From Anaerolineales bacterium (GTDB lineage: Bacteria; Chloroflexota; Anaerolineae; Anaerolineales; Villigracilaceae): 44,326 nt of DNA. The stretch spans positions 1 to 44,326 of the forward strand of contig JAFGMV010000078.1 of the NCBI GenBank assembly GCA_016927315.1, read 5' to 3'. The notes beneath the pieces were generated by a model that searched no databases, had not been told where the DNA came from, and saw nothing but the letters and a program-made list of their open reading frames with translations. Made by a program: the position numbers and the translations under genes. Of the stretch, positions 33,592-42,340 are shown piece by piece (the first letter of the stretch is position 1; each line of letters begins with the position of its first letter).

Positions 33592-34823
33592 ATGCTGTGC
33601 GCTTCCCCATCCTTGGTTCCAGCAGTCCCAGTCATCTCTTCCAGGATTCCCAGCAGCTTTTCCGCCAGTCCGGCGCGGTTGAAGTACTCTTCCACATATC
33701 GCCGCCCAGATAGCCCCATTAACCGGCTGTGTTCAGGGCTGCCGGCCAGCTCTCGAATGGCTTCCGCCAGCGCAGCAGGGTCGCCCGGCTGGGCAAAGAG
33801 CCCGCACCCGGCCGCTTCAATCACCTCACGAATGACCCCATCTATCGCCAGCGCCACCGGACGCCCGGCCGCCATATAGTCAAAGACCTTGTTCGGGTAG
33901 GTGATTTTATAGGCTTCGATCGGTTTCAGGATGGCGATACAGGCATCCGCCCCGGCCAGGGCAGCCGCCATTCCCCGCTTGGAGACCGGTGGCAGAAAGG
34001 TGACATTGTCCAGGTTCAGCTCGCCGGCCCGGGTTTGCAGGCCGGGTTTCTCCTTACCGTCTCCCAGCAGTACGATCTGCACCTCAGGCCTGTCTTTCAA
34101 CCGGCCGGCTGCCTCCAGCACCACCCCCAGGTCATTGGACATGCCGTGCGCCCCGGCATAGAGGACGACAAACTTATCTGCAAGGGCATGTCCCGTCCGG
34201 AAGGCCTCCCCCCTGTCTGCAGGATCGAACATGGCCGGGTCGGCGCCGTTCGGGACCAGGTGCACCGGTTTCCCAGGCGCGATCCCCTGCACATGTTCCA
34301 CATAGGCCGGGCTGTTAACCACCAGCTGGTCGGCATGACTGTACAGGAAACGCTCCAGCCACAGGGACATACGGATAACCCTCGGGTTGGTCAGGACCCC
34401 CACCGCAATCGCAAACTTCGGCCACAGGTCGCGCACTTCGAACAGCAGCGGGACCCGTTTCAGCCGCGCCAGCATCCAGGCCGCCCAGCCCTGGAAAATG
34501 GGCGGAGAGGTGCCCCACACCAGGTCTACTTTCCTCACCCCCAGTCCGATAAAGAAAGATGAAACCATGAAGCTGAAAAAGGCAATTGTCCGGTGAATAA
34601 ACGACCTGTGATGCGCCGTATACACCCAGGCCCGCCTGATGGTCACGCCGGGATGCGCTTCTCCCTCCACAGCGCTCGCCGTACCGGTAATATAACTCAC
34701 CGGACTGGCAATAATGGTTACGCGATGTCCTTTGCGCGCCAGGTACAGCGCCAGTTCGTGGTGGCGTGTGCCGCCCGGCTCCCCCAGGGCCGCAAAGGCC
34801 TGGTGGATAATCAAGATATGCAT
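33588..34823 (-). CDS. Family 4 glycosyltransferase (WbuB/WcaI-like)
   Basis: This 411-residue GT-B-fold retaining glycosyltransferase has the acceptor domain start MHILIIHQAFAALGEPGGTRHHELA with the Gly-rich loop. The donor domain contains VLYAGAHGMSNDLGVVLEAA. The nucleotide-sugar site is EAYKITYPNKVFDYMAAGRPV, where the conserved Glu/Lys pattern and the DYMAAG turn are those of WbuB-like enzymes that act on lipid-linked sugars. It likely adds a sugar, possibly an amino sugar, to a surface or exopolysaccharide precursor on the cytoplasmic face of the membrane. It follows a NUDIX gene by 3 bp. Confidence 0.92.
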   Translation of the reverse strand: MHILIIHQAFAALGEPGGTRHHELALYLARKGHRVTIIASPVSYITGTASAVEGEAHPGVTIRRAWVYTAHHRSFIHRTIAFFSFMVSSFFIGLGVRKVDLVWGTSPPIFQGWAAWMLARLKRVPLLFEVRDLWPKFAIAVGVLTNPRVIRMSLWLERFLYSHADQLVVNSPAYVEHVQGIAPGKPVHLVPNGADPAMFDPADRGEAFRTGHALADKFVVLYAGAHGMSNDLGVVLEAAGRLKDRPEVQIVLLGDGKEKPGLQTRAGELNLDNVTFLPPVSKRGMAAALAGADACIAILKPIEAYKITYPNKVFDYMAAGRPVALAIDGVIREVIEAAGCGLFAQPGDPAALAEAIRELAGSPEHSRLMGLSGRRYVEEYFNRAGLAEKLLGILEEMTGTAGTKDGEAHSI

Positions 34824-34826
34824 GCC

Positions 34827-35282
34827 TTACAAGACCTCGCTCTCATCCACGAACAGCACCCCGTCGGGCCATCCCGGGTGGTGGGCGCGTACAATCAGTT
34901 TGGCAATTTCTGCCGGCAGCAGCGGATACCCCGGGATCTCTTCAACCGCCATCCAGACCGGACAGTAAGTCCCCGAAAACGGGTTAAGCGGCTGCGGCAT
35001 CAGCATTTCTTCGCCCTGTCCCGAACCAAACTCCCCGCCGACCCGCTCGACCAGGGAATACAACTGCTGGTTCCCCTTGAACGAGACATCAGCCGCCAGC
35101 CGGCGTATCGCCGCCCGCAGGCCGGTTTCCTCTGCCATTTTCCGCAGGGCTGCTTCTTCCGGCGTCTCTCCAGCTTCTACACCGCCGCCCGGGATGGTGA
35201 AGTAATGACGCCCGGCTTTGTGGCGCTCGATCAGGGCGATGCGCTCATTCTCGATCAGGATAGCTGCCGCTCTACTCCTCAT
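34827..35282 (-). CDS. NUDIX hydrolase
   Basis: This 151-residue protein has the NUDIX box G-x5-E-x7-R-x-x-x-EE-x-G present as GGGVEAGETPEEAALRKMAE followed by ETG (about residues 32-55). The start is RSRAAAILIENERIALIERH. The substrate, a nucleoside diphosphate linked to another group, cannot be told. The ATG overlaps the stop of the heparinase-like gene, and its stop is 3 bp from the glycosyltransferase. In this place it may clear a nucleotide sugar. Confidence 0.9.
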   Translation of the reverse strand: MRSRAAAILIENERIALIERHKAGRHYFTIPGGGVEAGETPEEAALRKMAEETGLRAAIRRLAADVSFKGNQQLYSLVERVGGEFGSGQGEEMLMPQPLNPFSGTYCPVWMAVEEIPGYPLLPAEIAKLIVRAHHPGWPDGVLFVDESEVL

Positions 35283-37291
35283 GATGGGAAACGAAACTCG
35301 CTGGTAAATTTGACCATGGCTGTTGAAGCGACCTCGACTGCCAGCGACAACGCAGGCAGTCTAACACCATACGTGGGAGAAATCCAGCCGCGCACCGGGT
35401 CTGGTTCTCCGGAACCATACACGTATTCGCCGCCACGTACGACAGAGAGAAGAGACGAGAGAGTAGTGAGAAATGGTACTGTTTGAATGGTAATCATCAC
35501 AGGGCCGAATGGGGATTCCAAGCCAATCCCTGTTCTCTCTTCACTATTCTCCGTGAAACCCCACTCCCAATCCGGCAGCAGCCAGTGCAGGCGGAAGGTG
35601 CGCTTCTTCCGGGAATCCCTGGCCCTCATCACATCGACGACTTCCCAACGCTCATCTGCACAAACCTTCACCGTACGCTGGTGCCGAACCCCGGCGCTGC
35701 GATACCCTTCGTGAACCGCCCGGACGCACTGCAGCACCTCCGGTTCGCTGACCAGGAGACTCTCAGAAACAGCCTCCACCCAATCCAATGTCATGAAGCG
35801 CCCGGCGCGCAGCATCTGGTTCCGGGCATTGACCGTAACCGTGTTATGGAAGCGGGTCTCCGGCCAGGGATTGTCCCAGGGCGGAGCAGCATTGTAGGCG
35901 TAAGTCCCGGCATCCCGGGTCACGTTCAGGCCGCGCCACCACAGGTCCAGGTGAAGCTGGTCGATATGCCCCAGCCGTGATTTGAATTTGGAAGCCCGCA
36001 AATACGCCCAGGACCGCTTCCCCCGCAGGTTCTGGCTCAGATAATGGTCTGCCTGGTAAATTTTCTCGACCGGCTCCAGGCCAAACCACAGGCTCATCTC
36101 ATCCCATGGTCCCGGATCCATCTGGATCTTGAGAAAGGCCCGGGCAGCAGCCTGGATCACCGGGCGGTAATCGCTGCCGGGAGCATTGGTCAGGGGGAAA
36201 AGATAAGCCCCGTCGTTGGCCCCCAGGTTGGGCGCCTGTCCCGATTGGGTATCCAACAGCGAAAACAACCAGTGGGCTGCGCTGGAAAGCTTTTCACGGG
36301 ACTTACGCTTCAGCCAGGAGGGCCAGTGTGTTTCCTGCCCGTTGTGTGCCTTTGCGCCCTTTGTGGTTAATGAAACCACCCACAAGGCCGTCTGCAGCAT
36401 TAAGCGGTGATAATTGGTCGAATGCTGGAGGTATTCCCCGAAATGGCTGATCTGGTTGCTGAAGCACCAGTTGAGCCACTTCTGCCCCGACTGGCGCCAT
36501 TTCTGCGCCCGGGGATGGTCAGGCAGGGCCAATCCGGCAGTGTACAGCCCGGCCGCTTCACTGACCAGGTGGTTATTATTCTGCGCCCGGGCATACAGCA
36601 GGGTGAGCGGGATGCGCTCGGCATGGGCCGCGATGGACTGCCCCAGCCGTTGGCGGCGAGCGGCGGTCGATTGACCGGAAGGCGCAAAAACCTGCGCCGC
36701 CCAGACCAGCGCCATCATCCGGATGGCAACCTCCTGCCCGTTCATCCAGTGCGGGCCCAGGTAGGCTGGATGGCCATCAAGGAATGTCTCCGTGTACTCC
36801 CAGAAAGCCCGGGCATATTTCTCATCAGCGGTCAGGTGATAAGCGCGCCCGAGGGCAAACGCCCAGCCAAAACGGGCCGGTTCCCAGATGAACTTGATAT
36901 CGCCCAGGGGGGAGCCTTCAACGGCGCGCATCTTCCCGGTTTCGTAGGCCGTCCAGTGATGCAGGGGGCCCTCCGGCGCCAGGTTGAGTTCGACCGGCTC
37001 ACCGCCAAAGGGACGATAACACCCCGCCGCGATTTCATCGGCGGCTGCCGTCAATTCCCGCAACCCACCGGCGCCAATAGCTGCCAGTATCTGTTCTTTT
37101 GTGGGAAGAGAAAGCAATTGATCAGGGAGTGGTGGATGAGTACCCTTTCTACTCTCAAATCCCCTATTCTCTAATCTCTTGAAAATCCCAGTCAACAGCC
37201 CCAACTTATACAGCCCATACAGGATGATCTCAAGCGGGCCAAGCTGGACTGCCATCTTGGGTAAAAGCAGCAGGCGCTTCAGGGTTGGCAT
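35279..37291 (-). CDS. Heparinase II/III-family polysaccharide lyase-like protein
   Basis: The protein has 670 residues. About residues 60-340 form the all-helical toroid domain (YETGKMRAVEGSPLGDIKFIWEPARFGW, then NGQEVAIRMMALVWA and ARAQNNNHLVSEAAGLY with Asn-Asn-His). From about residue 400 is the beta-rich C-terminal domain, with LHLDLWWRGLNVTRDAGTYAYN and FHNTVTVNARNQM. There is no obvious signal peptide: the N-terminus is MPTLKRLLLLPKMAVQLG. It resembles proteins encoded in exopolysaccharide clusters with WbuB-like transferases, where they may modify or degrade uronate-containing polymer. It is coupled to the NUDIX gene downstream. Confidence 0.9.
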   Translation of the reverse strand: MPTLKRLLLLPKMAVQLGPLEIILYGLYKLGLLTGIFKRLENRGFESRKGTHPPLPDQLLSLPTKEQILAAIGAGGLRELTAAADEIAAGCYRPFGGEPVELNLAPEGPLHHWTAYETGKMRAVEGSPLGDIKFIWEPARFGWAFALGRAYHLTADEKYARAFWEYTETFLDGHPAYLGPHWMNGQEVAIRMMALVWAAQVFAPSGQSTAARRQRLGQSIAAHAERIPLTLLYARAQNNNHLVSEAAGLYTAGLALPDHPRAQKWRQSGQKWLNWCFSNQISHFGEYLQHSTNYHRLMLQTALWVVSLTTKGAKAHNGQETHWPSWLKRKSREKLSSAAHWLFSLLDTQSGQAPNLGANDGAYLFPLTNAPGSDYRPVIQAAARAFLKIQMDPGPWDEMSLWFGLEPVEKIYQADHYLSQNLRGKRSWAYLRASKFKSRLGHIDQLHLDLWWRGLNVTRDAGTYAYNAAPPWDNPWPETRFHNTVTVNARNQMLRAGRFMTLDWVEAVSESLLVSEPEVLQCVRAVHEGYRSAGVRHQRTVKVCADERWEVVDVMRARDSRKKRTFRLHWLLPDWEWGFTENSEERTGIGLESPFGPVMITIQTVPFLTTLSSLLSVVRGGEYVYGSGEPDPVRGWISPTYGVRLPALSLAVEVASTAMVKFTSEFRFPS

Positions 37292-37297
37292 ACGAAC

Positions 37298-37834
37298 CTA
37301 TCCAATCCGTCCCAAATGCATCAGTGCCATGAACAGATTGGCGACATGCAGGGCCTGGATCAATTCACCAGACCGAACCATTTCCAGGACTTCATTCAAT
37401 GGTTTAAGATATACCTCGATCTCTTCGGTCTCGTCAAGGCTCTGATCAGCGACCTTCTCGACATCCAAGGCCAGGTAAGTAACCATCATATTGTTTTGGT
37501 TGCCAGGGTTAGGGAAAAGCTTGCCGGTTTCAATGAACCGGTCGCTGCTGTACCCGGTTTCTTCCAGGAACTCCCGCCTGGCGGCTTCCAAAGGATCTTC
37601 TCCCGGATCCACCATCCCGCCGGGGAATTCCCATAATACCTGCTGCTGCCCATGACGGTACTGCCGGATCAAGATAACCTGCTGCTCCCTGGTAATGCCA
37701 AGGAGAAAGACCCAGGTCCCATACTCCAGAACCAGGGGTTCCAGGATCTGACCGCCGAAGAGCTGGCAGGTATCCACGCGCACGCCCTTGCGAATATATT
37801 CAGAGTTCAAAACTTTCCAGGAGTGAATCGTCAT
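37298..37834 (-). CDS. NUDIX hydrolase, ADP-ribose/ADP-sugar pyrophosphatase type
   Basis: This 178-residue protein has a perfect NUDIX box: GGMVDPGEDPLEAARREFLE followed by ETGY (about residues 73-96). The preceding ILIRQYRHGQQQVLWEFPGG is the pattern of ADP-ribose pyrophosphatases (NudF group), where E and P before the box are typical. It probably hydrolyses ADP-ribose or ADP-sugars to AMP. The stop lies 6 bp from the heparinase gene. Confidence 0.92.
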   Translation of the reverse strand: MTIHSWKVLNSEYIRKGVRVDTCQLFGGQILEPLVLEYGTWVFLLGITREQQVILIRQYRHGQQQVLWEFPGGMVDPGEDPLEAARREFLEETGYSSDRFIETGKLFPNPGNQNNMMVTYLALDVEKVADQSLDETEEIEVYLKPLNEVLEMVRSGELIQALHVANLFMALMHLGRIG

Positions 37835-37946
37835 TGGCTGTCCATTCTCACGTTGGGTAACTGCATAATCGCTCCCGATCAGACAAAGGATCAGGTATCG
37901 TATGCTCCTGGTATGCTGCCTGTTCGGTAATTCCGGAACCCGGGCC

Positions 37947-38402
37947 TCACCCGTTCCCGGTCAACTTAACATATCGATCAATGACCGGCCGGATCGGCGG
38001 GCTGAGATCAACCGGGATTTCATCCATACTGAACCAGCGCCAGGTGCTGTGTTCTTCATCTGCTTGAACCTGACCCTGCCATTCTTGAGTCACATACACA
38101 ATGGTGACATTATAAACCTGGTCCCCGTTGGGATACTCATAAAACAACTCCGGCCCCGAAAAGACCCCGAACAAGGACAGCCCGCTGACCTGCAGGCTGG
38201 TCTCTTCCCGCACTTCCCGCCTGGCGGCAGCCTCAATCACTTCCCCAGGTTCTACCGCCCCGCCCGGAGGGCCCCAGCACCCGCTGTCGGTGCGCTTCAT
38301 CAGAAGCAGGCGGCCCTGGCTGTCAAGGATCAGCACAGCCGCCCCCACCATCAGGATCGGGGTATGGCCAATTATTTTTCGTAGGGATTGGATATAGTCC
38401 AT
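37947..38402 (-). CDS. NUDIX hydrolase
   Basis: This 151-residue protein has the NUDIX box GGAVEPGEVIEAAARREVRE followed by ETSL (about residues 47-70), complete for the catalytic Glu residues. The final Gly-U of the consensus is replaced by Ser-Leu. The N-terminal TPILMVGAAVLILDSQGRLL is typical of MutT-like proteins. It is the third NUDIX gene in 4 kb and is separated from the next by 112 bp, so it may be its own transcript or the head of the operon. Confidence 0.92.
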   Translation of the reverse strand: MDYIQSLRKIIGHTPILMVGAAVLILDSQGRLLLMKRTDSGCWGPPGGAVEPGEVIEAAARREVREETSLQVSGLSLFGVFSGPELFYEYPNGDQVYNVTIVYVTQEWQGQVQADEEHSTWRWFSMDEIPVDLSPPIRPVIDRYVKLTGNG

Positions 38403-38437
38403 GATGGGGTGAATTAAACCACATACCAGTAGTGTTG

Positions 38438-38562
38438 TAGGGCAAGTGCATTAGAAAAATATTTACCCATCATAACGATGTCATTGCTTCGGGCTAACGC
38501 CTTCGCAATGACAGTTCACTCTTGTTTTTGACTGTAAATAATCCAAATGCGATTACCCTGGC
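38438..38562. mobile_element. MITE-like element, copy 2 (125 bp, opposite orientation)
   Basis: This is the reverse complement of the element at 9946-10135, missing about 65 bp of the interior. The ends AGGGCAAGTGCATT and, on the other strand, AGGGTAATCGCATT form imperfect inverted repeats. AGTGTTG flanks it on both sides (38431-38437 and 38563-38569), consistent with a 7-bp or slightly longer target duplication. It lies upstream of the NUDIX gene at 37947. Apart from it, 38403-38659 shows nothing I recognise. Confidence 0.8.
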
Positions 38563-38659
38563 AGTGTTGCTTATCGGATCGTACAGACCCTGAATTTCTT
38601 CTGGTAGATCAGGTAGAAATAAAACTGCACATGGCAGCACCAAGAAAGAACAAAGAACC

Positions 38660-39061
38660 CTATTCAAACCATGTGTCGGGCAAATCTATCTTCAACGCTT
38701 CCAACAGTGGTGAAATTGCTTCCTTTAGATTCTGGAGAACCACTCCCGGTGAAACTCGTGGACACAGGGCCGTCATCAGCACATAGCCGTCCGTCAGCAT
38801 CATAATCAAATGAACATTCAGGGTTCCAGCAAACAAAGCATAGCGTAACTCACCACCTTGCAATTCTTTCGTAATCCGTCCTCCCAAGGCATCCGCCGCT
38901 GCTGACATTGCAGCGATACGGTCTTCATCGTTCAAATAACCGGGAAAGGAAGCTTTTCCGATCCCGTTTTTGTCCACCAAAAACATCCATTTGACTTCCG
39001 GTAGGTTTGCCCCCAGCTGGTCGAGTATCTGGTTTAATCCGGCCTGCTTTGAAATAAACAT
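38660..39061 (-). CDS. Roadblock/LC7-domain protein
   Basis: The 133-residue protein has the alpha-beta pattern of roadblock proteins: an N-terminal helix (LNQILDQLGANLPEVKWMFLVDKNG), then IGKASFPG, a central helix DEDRIAAMSAAADALGGRI, and strands LRYALFAGTLNVHLIMML. In bacteria these proteins often act with small GTPases (MglA-like) or as polarity or phosphorelay adaptors. No GTPase gene is adjacent. It lies 38 bp after the AhpD-like gene, probably in the same transcript. Confidence 0.85.
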   Translation of the reverse strand: MFISKQAGLNQILDQLGANLPEVKWMFLVDKNGIGKASFPGYLNDEDRIAAMSAAADALGGRITKELQGGELRYALFAGTLNVHLIMMLTDGYVLMTALCPRVSPGVVLQNLKEAISPLLEALKIDLPDTWFE

Positions 39062-39099
39062 ATGAAGCTATTCTCCCTTCAACCTCACTGCCGGTACGG

Positions 39100-39612
39100 C
39101 TACTGTTTTTCTGTACCACTTACGCCACGCCGTCCCCCCCATCTTCCAAATGATAACCGGTAAAGTATGTAATCCAATGTATTTCCTAACAGGTTCCCCA
39201 TCTGAATCGTCCGCAGGGTCAACTCAATCGCCTGCACTGTTTCCTCTGTATACGTTTCGACAATGCGCTCCCTGGCCGCCGGGTTGGGCTGGCCCTGCGT
39301 TTCCGCCCAATGCTGAGCGTAAAGCAGCCCCGGCAGCTCATCTTCCGGACACGCTGCGATCCCCCCCTCTTGCAGCGCCGTTACCTCAACCTGGCCAATT
39401 CCCTCCACCAGCGCCATCCTGGCGTGGGCATACGAACAATACCGGCAGCCGTTTACCGCCGTAATCGCCAGCATCAGGCGCTCCCGAAAGGCCCCGTCGA
39501 TGATCTCACCGCGCATCAAGGGTTTCATCTGGTCGCGCCTGGTCATGATCTCCTTGAAATCGACCAGGAAGGCCTTCAGACTCTGGTATGTTCGTCGATC
39601 GAATGGCTTCAT
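39100..39612 (-). CDS. AhpD-like (carboxymuconolactone decarboxylase family) protein
   Basis: The 170-residue helical protein carries the CMD/AhpD active-site motif ERLMLAITAVNGCRYCSYAH, with a Cys-x-x-Cys pair and a His, about residues 45-64. In AhpD this motif reduces peroxidases through a thiol relay, and it sits in an all-helical trimer. The C-terminus differs from classical AhpD. It is the probable first gene before the roadblock gene. Oxidative defence is the likely role, by family only. Confidence 0.88.
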   Translation of the reverse strand: MKPFDRRTYQSLKAFLVDFKEIMTRRDQMKPLMRGEIIDGAFRERLMLAITAVNGCRYCSYAHARMALVEGIGQVEVTALQEGGIAACPEDELPGLLYAQHWAETQGQPNPAARERIVETYTEETVQAIELTLRTIQMGNLLGNTLDYILYRLSFGRWGGRRGVSGTEKQ

Positions 39613-39893
39613 CTTTAGTTACTCCAGTTGTACGAATACTGCCCGACGTCTGGGGTGCTGCACTGCCCGCCGCAGGCGCCGGCAAGACTATTTTACCGCC
39701 CGATATCCACAAAACCGCAAACATAATCACGTCCCGAAGGTTTTGTGTCAGATCATCTATCCGGCCACACAACCTTTGAGACGTTTAAGCTGCCCACATA
39801 GCGGGCAGACTGACTGGTTCTACAGTTCTCATCCACGCTTACATTCCTCCTCCAAAGCAGGTTTCCTGCCGGTCTTACCCGTGTTCTTGCAGA

Positions 39894-40427
39894 TCAGGAA
39901 TCCGGTACTTTGCTTTCAAATGCAAACAGCTGTGACAATTGGTTTTCATCCAGCCCAAGCGTCAGCAACTTTTCTCCCTCGAGAGAATAAAGAAAGACGA
40001 TCCCCATCCCCTTCCCGGGATTTTGATTTCTGATCCGTCCTTTATCAAGTCTGTTGAGCGCTATCTTTTTCGTATCCGCCCTATTCCAGAATCCCAGCCT
40101 TTCAATATAAGTTCCATCATAAGACAGTGTAAAGGTTGGCTGGTAAATAAATGTCAAGAAACCCATGACCACGAAAAACAGGATCGACAGCCCCAGGATT
40201 AAAACAAGATCATTTGTAAACAGTAAAACAATGACCAGTACGGGGACAAACGGGCAGAAAGAGATTATCGTTAAGGAATAAAACAACCTGCGTTTGTGTG
40301 GTTGGATGGTTGCCACAAATCTCTTTGTATGAGAGACGGGTGTACTCAATGTATACCAGGTCAGGACCACCAGCCAGAAGCTTACGAAGGTTATGAACGC
40401 CAGCCAGTTCAAAAAACGATCGATCAT
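39894..40427 (-). CDS. Membrane protein with PH-like C-terminal domain
   Basis: The 177-residue protein has an N-terminal transmembrane helix (residues of about 6-28) and a pair of helices at about 50-95 (LFYSLTIISFCPFVPVLVIVLLF and a second span). A cytosolic beta-rich region follows (FTLSYDGTYIERLGFWNRADTKKIALNRLDKG, then MGIVFLYSLEGEKLLTLGLD). That arrangement resembles bacterial PH-domain membrane proteins (YcxB or bPH type), but the match is general. A TATAAT box lies about 87 bp upstream. Confidence 0.72.
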   Translation of the reverse strand: MIDRFLNWLAFITFVSFWLVVLTWYTLSTPVSHTKRFVATIQPHKRRLFYSLTIISFCPFVPVLVIVLLFTNDLVLILGLSILFFVVMGFLTFIYQPTFTLSYDGTYIERLGFWNRADTKKIALNRLDKGRIRNQNPGKGMGIVFLYSLEGEKLLTLGLDENQLSQLFAFESKVPDS

Positions 40428-41062
40428 TCTTGCTTATTCCTTTCCAAATTGAATCCCTGGGTACCAGACAGGGCCGTCGAAAAAAATGCGTTTCAATCTC
40501 TGTGGTTACCATAATTATAGCCGCGCTGTACAACCGCTGCCCCAAAATGGACCTTGAAACCCATCATCACCACGATCTATTAATCCCAGAATATTGAGCC
40601 TCCTCTCCACCTGACGGGGGAATCCTGCCTGCATCCTGGCGGTATCCTGTACTCATCCTGTATAGAACCTTCCTGAAACCGTCGCACGACCCGTACGTAA
40701 ATAAGGCAGACCGGGTTGGAAGCCTTTCAAAAGTGTAGATAGTAATGGGTAAAAAAACACCCCTGCCGCCCAACAGGGATATTCTGAAACTGTACAATAT
40801 GAATTGGCTTTTTGCTGCCTGCACCGCTGCCTGGCAACCGCCAGATCAAACAGGTTACCGCTGTGCCATCCAGACCACTTCCATGTATTGGCCGGCGTCC
40901 CGGCATTTCATCTGGCGCCAATCCCCCGCATTTTCGAACACAGACAAAGACCCGCCGAGGATAAGAGTAGAAAACCTGGCGCCGGCATATCTGATACGCA
41001 TCTACGGGAACCCGCGCTTTTCTTTTTGCAGCGTTCCCTGCATATGATTTCTTTGCTCTGTA
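40428..41062. other. Intergenic region of 635 bp, no gene seen
   Basis: Short frames on both strands here lack good ribosome-binding sites and recognisable protein sequence. The region holds a TATAAT on the minus strand (40514-40519), which may serve the gene at 39894. It also holds the four-fold 11-bp repeat listed separately. The remainder, 40661-41062, shows nothing I can name. Confidence 0.5.
40622..40660. promoter_or_regulatory. Four-fold 11-bp direct repeat array (operator-like)
   Basis: ATCCTG (CAGGAT on the minus strand) occurs at 40622, 40633, 40644 and 40655, four perfect copies exactly 11 bp apart, with unrelated 5-bp spacers. This places all copies on the same face of the helix, as in sites for OmpR/PhoB-type regulators. 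The sequence differs from the Pho boxes near pst. The nearest gene downstream on the minus strand is at 39894-40427. Confidence 0.6.
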
Positions 41063-42340
41063 TTACTTTACCGGGAAAATCGCCTCACGCTCTGGACCAA
41101 CCGAGACAATGCTGATCGGGCTGCCAATCACATCTTCGACAAATCTGACGTAGTCCTGCGCTTTTTCAGGCAGTGCGTCAAATGAACGCGCTTCTTTTGT
41201 CGATTGGTTCCAGCCGTCGAGTTCTTCATAGACCGGCTCGATGGTTTCCAGCCAGTGGGCATCGCCATCCCAGTAACGAAGATCGGTGCGCCCGGATCGA
41301 TCCCTGTAGCCCACGCCAACTTTGATCTTTGGCAGCTTATCGAGTACATCCAGCTTGGCCAACGCCAGTTCATCGATACCGTTCAACTGGCAGGTGAAGC
41401 GGGTGATTTCGGCATCCAGCCAGCCGACCCGCCGCGGGCGGCGCGTGACCGTCCCGTATTCATTGCCCGCCTCCCGGATCAGGTCCCCGGTCTCATCGGT
41501 CAGTTCCGTCGGCATGGGACCATTCCCCACCCGGCCGATATAGGCCTTGGCCACACCGATACTGCGGGTGATCCATTTGGGCGCCACACCCAAACCGGGG
41601 GTAATACTGCCGGTCAGCGAACTGGAGGCTGTGCAGAATGGATACGTCCCCCAGTCGTTGTCCAGTAGGGCCGCTTGGGCGCCTTCGATCAGGATATTGG
41701 CGTCCGCCTGGAGCGCATCCTGCAGCATCCCAAACGGTTCCCGCACCATATGCCGGACCGGTTCGAAAAGGTCCATGGTCTGATCGTACATCTGCTGGCC
41801 ATCCAGTTCTTCATGCCCGAAAGCCCGCAGGATGGCATTCTTGATCCTGACCTGGACGGACAGCTTGTCCTTGAACTGCTGCGGGGTCAGCAGGTCATAC
41901 AGGCGGATGCCGTTGTAACTGACCTTATCGGCATAGACCGGTCCCATACCGCGCCGGGTGGTGCCGGTGCTGGCCGCCCCTTTGGCTTCTTCATATAACC
42001 CATCCAGGATGCGGTGGTACGGCATGACCACATGACAGCGAGGCGAAATCCACAGTTTTTTGCCCGGATCAGTAAAAGGAGCAACACTCTCCAACTCCTG
42101 GTTGAGGGTCTCCAGGTTGACAACCACTGCATTGCCGATCACCACACTTGCGCTGGGATTCAGGATCCCAGAGGGGATCAGGCGGAACTTGAAGGTCCCA
42201 TATTCATTGACAACCGTATGCCCGGCGTTGTCCCCACCGTTGAAGCGGGCGATCACATCCGCTTCGGGAGCCAGGGCATCCACCACTTTGCCTTTGGCTT
42301 CGTCGCCCCACTGCAGGCCGACCACCATTGTTACACTCAT
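41063..42340 (-). CDS. purA: Adenylosuccinate synthetase
   Basis: The protein has 425 residues from the ATG at 42340 (MSVTMVVGLQWGDEAKGKVV), preceded by AAGGAGAAAATC. A further 57 upstream codons in frame are rejected as they run through the promoter region. It joins IMP and Asp using GTP. The P-loop is GDEAKGK, where most bacteria have GDEGKGK. NGGDNAGHTVV, STGTTRRGMGPVYADK, EGAQAALLDNDWGTYPF and TRRPRRVGWLDAE are the other conserved blocks. It is divergent from purB, so both steps of AMP synthesis from IMP sit together. Confidence 0.97.
   Translation of the reverse strand: MSVTMVVGLQWGDEAKGKVVDALAPEADVIARFNGGDNAGHTVVNEYGTFKFRLIPSGILNPSASVVIGNAVVVNLETLNQELESVAPFTDPGKKLWISPRCHVVMPYHRILDGLYEEAKGAASTGTTRRGMGPVYADKVSYNGIRLYDLLTPQQFKDKLSVQVRIKNAILRAFGHEELDGQQMYDQTMDLFEPVRHMVREPFGMLQDALQADANILIEGAQAALLDNDWGTYPFCTASSSLTGSITPGLGVAPKWITRSIGVAKAYIGRVGNGPMPTELTDETGDLIREAGNEYGTVTRRPRRVGWLDAEITRFTCQLNGIDELALAKLDVLDKLPKIKVGVGYRDRSGRTDLRYWDGDAHWLETIEPVYEELDGWNQSTKEARSFDALPEKAQDYVRFVEDVIGSPISIVSVGPEREAIFPVK

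Noticed and set aside
39506..39772. Minus-strand frame of 88 codons overlapping the AhpD-like gene start
   Set aside because: It runs out of frame through the well-supported AhpD-like gene and has no ribosome-binding site.
40567..41047. Short overlapping frames on both strands between 39894 gene and purA
   Set aside because: No ribosome-binding sites and no protein-like pattern. The translated sequences are basic and irregular.
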